Below are positions 62,362-64,000 of a stretch of 64,000 nt of DNA, in pieces. The notes under the pieces are model-generated. The model was not told where the DNA came from, searched no databases, and saw nothing but the letters and a program-made list of their open reading frames with translations. Position numbers and translations under genes: made by a program. The stretch covers positions 15,785 to 79,784 of the forward strand of contig CAZSAK010000013.1 of NCBI GenBank assembly GCA_964605155.1. The letters are read 5' to 3'. Source of the stretch: CAZSAK01 sp964605155 (GTDB taxonomy: Bacteria > Pseudomonadota > Gammaproteobacteria > SZUA-140). Every line of letters begins with the position of its first letter. Position 1 is the stretch's first letter.

Positions 62362-62994
62362 ATGTTAATGGGCGGGAAACCAGAGGCAATGTTTTTAAAT
62401 TGCTTGCATGAATTAGTAAAGGATGCAGATAAAATTCTAGACATTGGGACACCGGAGAAGTTTGCTAAAGAGTTAAGAGGCTATGAACATTTATTCCTGA
62501 AAAAAAACTATATAGCTGCTGGTTACAATCCAGTAATGGACAAAGGAATATATAATTGTGATTATCATCAAGATATAGAGCAAATGACATTTAATGATAA
62601 TTCATTTGACGCAATAATTTGCATTGAAGTACTAGAGCATGTTGCTAATCCATTTCAAGCTGTGTTTGAAATAAACCGGGTATTAAGAACTGGCGGGAAA
62701 TTATTACTAACTGTCCCGTTTCTTAGTCAATATCATGGTAAAAGTTCTTTGTCACATGATCATCAGAATTATCCGGATTATTGGCGATTCACTCATGAAG
62801 GGTTACAAAAATTATTTTATGATTATTCAAATCTCAGGATTATTCCATTAGACGGTCCAATAGAGTTTAGATTGAAGCAATTATATCTTACTTCCTGTCT
62901 AAAAAATCAACTCATTCGTAAAATTATTGATGTCGTAGATAAACCTAAGTTAGGAAAGGCAACCACAAGACATTTAGTCTTTGGCATTAAATAA
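62362..62994 (+). CDS. Class I SAM-dependent methyltransferase
   Basis: 210 residues, Methyltransf_11-like fold. SAM motif I is degenerate: KILDIGTPEKFAKE (24-37) lacks the normal GxGxG loop. The later motifs are good: DIEQMTFNDNSFDAIICIEVLEHVANP (about 71-97) and the LRTGGKLLLTVPF strand, followed by HDHQNYPDYWRFTHEGL. Proteins of this kind are common in LPS and EPS clusters, where they may modify sugars. The substrate is unknown. AT-rich, unlike the core genes; the next gene starts six bases after its stop. Confidence 0.85.
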   Translation: MLMGGKPEAMFLNCLHELVKDADKILDIGTPEKFAKELRGYEHLFLKKNYIAAGYNPVMDKGIYNCDYHQDIEQMTFNDNSFDAIICIEVLEHVANPFQAVFEINRVLRTGGKLLLTVPFLSQYHGKSSLSHDHQNYPDYWRFTHEGLQKLFYDYSNLRIIPLDGPIEFRLKQLYLTSCLKNQLIRKIIDVVDKPKLGKATTRHLVFGIK

Positions 62995-63000
62995 AATGTC

Positions 63001-64000
63001 ATGAAAATCCTTATTGTTACAGGTATATTTCCACCAGATCATGGTGGTCCCGCTAGTTATGTCCCGGATATAGCCCAATCATTGTCATTAAATCATTCTA
63101 TAATTTCAGTTGTTACTTTAAGTGATGAGGGCGATCCGAGAGGGCAAGATTTTAAGTATCCTGTTGTAAGGATTTTAAGAAAAAATAATAAATTAATTCG
63201 TCGAATTAAAACTATATACACAATCCATAGATTAGCAAAAGAGGCAGATATTATTTTTGTTAATGGTTTAATATTTGAAAGTATTATTGCATGTAAAATT
63301 TTCCTAAGAAAACTAGTAATAACCAAAATAGTTGGAGATTTGGTCTGGGAAAAAGCAAGCAATGCTAGTATTGGTCGAGTCAGTATTGAAGAATTCCACG
63401 ACGGTTATTATGGAGTAAAGTGGGGTATTCTCAAATTATTTTATAAATATTTTGTTAAGGCATGCGACGCTATCATTGTTCCAAGCCAATACTTATGTAA
63501 TATAGTTAGTAGATGGGGAATAAATGTAAGTAAAATTAATGTCATTCATAATGCTGTAAAGTCAATAACCATTTCAAATAGTAGCATTGATAATTGTTAT
63601 GCAGTGGATTGTGTGACAGTAGCTAGATTAGTTCCATGGAAGGGGATAGATGAATTAATAGATGTGGTTTGTGATAATGGGTGGACATTAAACATTATTG
63701 GCGATGGCCCATCGAAATCAAAACTTATTTCACACGCTAGAACCTATAATAATTGTTCTATTAATTTTATTGGTTATTTGCCAAAGGAGGAAATACCTTT
63801 ACAGTTGGCGAAATCAAAAATATTTATTCTTAATTCATCATACGAAGGTTTACCGCATATAGTACTTGAAGCAAAACAAGCTGGGGTTGCAGTTATTGCA
63901 ACTGCGGTTGGTGGTACACCAGAAATTATTGATGATGGCAAAGATGGATATCTAGTTCCCCCTGGTAATAAAATGATACTTGCGGAAAGGATTTCTTATC
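63001..64000 (+). CDS. Glycosyltransferase family 4 (3' end cut by window edge)
   Basis: Open from ATG 63001 to the right edge, 333 codons, no stop. Begins MKILIVTGIFPPDHGGPASY, the N-terminal GT4 (GT-B) glycine-rich loop. The C-terminal domain has TVARLVPWKGIDELID, NIIGDGPSKSKL and the sugar-nucleotide E-x7-E motif as EGLPHIVLE within NSSYEGLPHIVLEA, followed by AVGGTPEIIDDGKDGYLVPPGN. It should transfer a sugar to a growing surface polysaccharide on the cytoplasmic face. Donor and acceptor cannot be told. Strongly AT-rich. Confidence 0.92.
   Translation, partial: MKILIVTGIFPPDHGGPASYVPDIAQSLSLNHSIISVVTLSDEGDPRGQDFKYPVVRILRKNNKLIRRIKTIYTIHRLAKEADIIFVNGLIFESIIACKIFLRKLVITKIVGDLVWEKASNASIGRVSIEEFHDGYYGVKWGILKLFYKYFVKACDAIIVPSQYLCNIVSRWGINVSKINVIHNAVKSITISNSSIDNCYAVDCVTVARLVPWKGIDELIDVVCDNGWTLNIIGDGPSKSKLISHARTYNNCSINFIGYLPKEEIPLQLAKSKIFILNSSYEGLPHIVLEAKQAGVAVIATAVGGTPEIIDDGKDGYLVPPGNKMILAERISY

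Noticed and set aside
1..64000. CRISPR arrays, tRNA or rRNA genes, insertion sequences, prophage or toxin-antitoxin genes
   Set aside because: None could be recognised by eye; gene gaps are short and explained, and no transposase or repeat array was seen.

Overview
The window is chromosomal DNA of a gammaproteobacterium. The evidence is a housekeeping gene order typical of that class (rpsB-tsf-pyrH-frr-uppS-cdsA-dxr-rseP-bamA-skp-lpxD-fabZ-lpxA-lpxB-rnhB-dnaE-accA-tilS, then pyrG-kdsA-eno-ftsB-ispD-ispF), an LPS-type outer membrane, and a second block (HAD phosphatase-ubiG-mtaD // mtnA-gyrA-serC-...-pheA-...-tyrA-aroA-cmk-rpsA-ihfB-...-wzz) that resembles the order known from Pseudomonas. The hpnCDE squalene genes and several lone environmental genes argue against an enteric. 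The genus cannot be told from the sequence alone. No tRNA, rRNA, insertion sequence, CRISPR array or clear pseudogene was seen.

Layout. 1-494: the start of a leftward map gene cut by the window edge. 857-27567: a long rightward run for translation (S2, EF-Ts, ribosome recycling factor), UMP kinase, undecaprenyl-PP and phospholipid synthesis, the MEP isoprenoid pathway (dxr, ispD, ispF), outer-membrane biogenesis (RseP, BamA, Skp), lipid A and Kdo synthesis (LpxD, FabZ, LpxA, LpxB, KdsA), replication (DnaE, RNase HII), fatty-acid synthesis (AccA), TilS, CTP synthase, enolase and FtsB. Many neighbours overlap by ATGA and are probably translationally coupled.

27604-42418: a mostly leftward, more accessory stretch. 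It holds a divergent DAHP-synthase-like protein, the two-step agmatine-to-putrescine route (AguA, AguB), a small exported protein, a diguanylate cyclase and, pointing away from it, a PilB/GspE-type ATPase with an N-terminal MshEN-like (c-di-GMP-binding type) region. Then come hpnE-hpnD-hpnC (farnesyl-PP to squalene), rmuC, a MupP/Gph phosphatase, ubiG, mtaD and an OmpA-domain protein.

42505-58558: rightward mtnA and gyrA, then a serine/aromatic amino-acid supraoperon (serC-serA-pheA-DAHP synthase-tyrA-aroA-cmk), rpsA with a structured leader, ihfB, the LPS-assembly pair lapA-lapB and pyrF. 58660-64000: a helix-hairpin-helix exported protein closed by a strong terminator, then the start of a surface polysaccharide locus (Wzz-like protein, ManC, MarR-type EPS regulator, methyltransferase, glycosyltransferase) that becomes visibly AT-rich towards the right edge, which cuts the glycosyltransferase.

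Most interesting items: (1) a near-consensus promoter followed by a perfect 11-bp inverted repeat whose right arm contains the ribosome-binding site of the EPS MarR regulator; (2) the diguanylate cyclase / MshEN-ATPase pair; (3) a second DAHP-synthase paralogue with an altered metal-ligand position; (4) ribosomal protein S2 with a basic-acidic-basic C-terminal tail of about 85 residues; (5) an LpxA with Met at the acyl-chain ruler position, predicting C10 rather than C14 acyl specificity.
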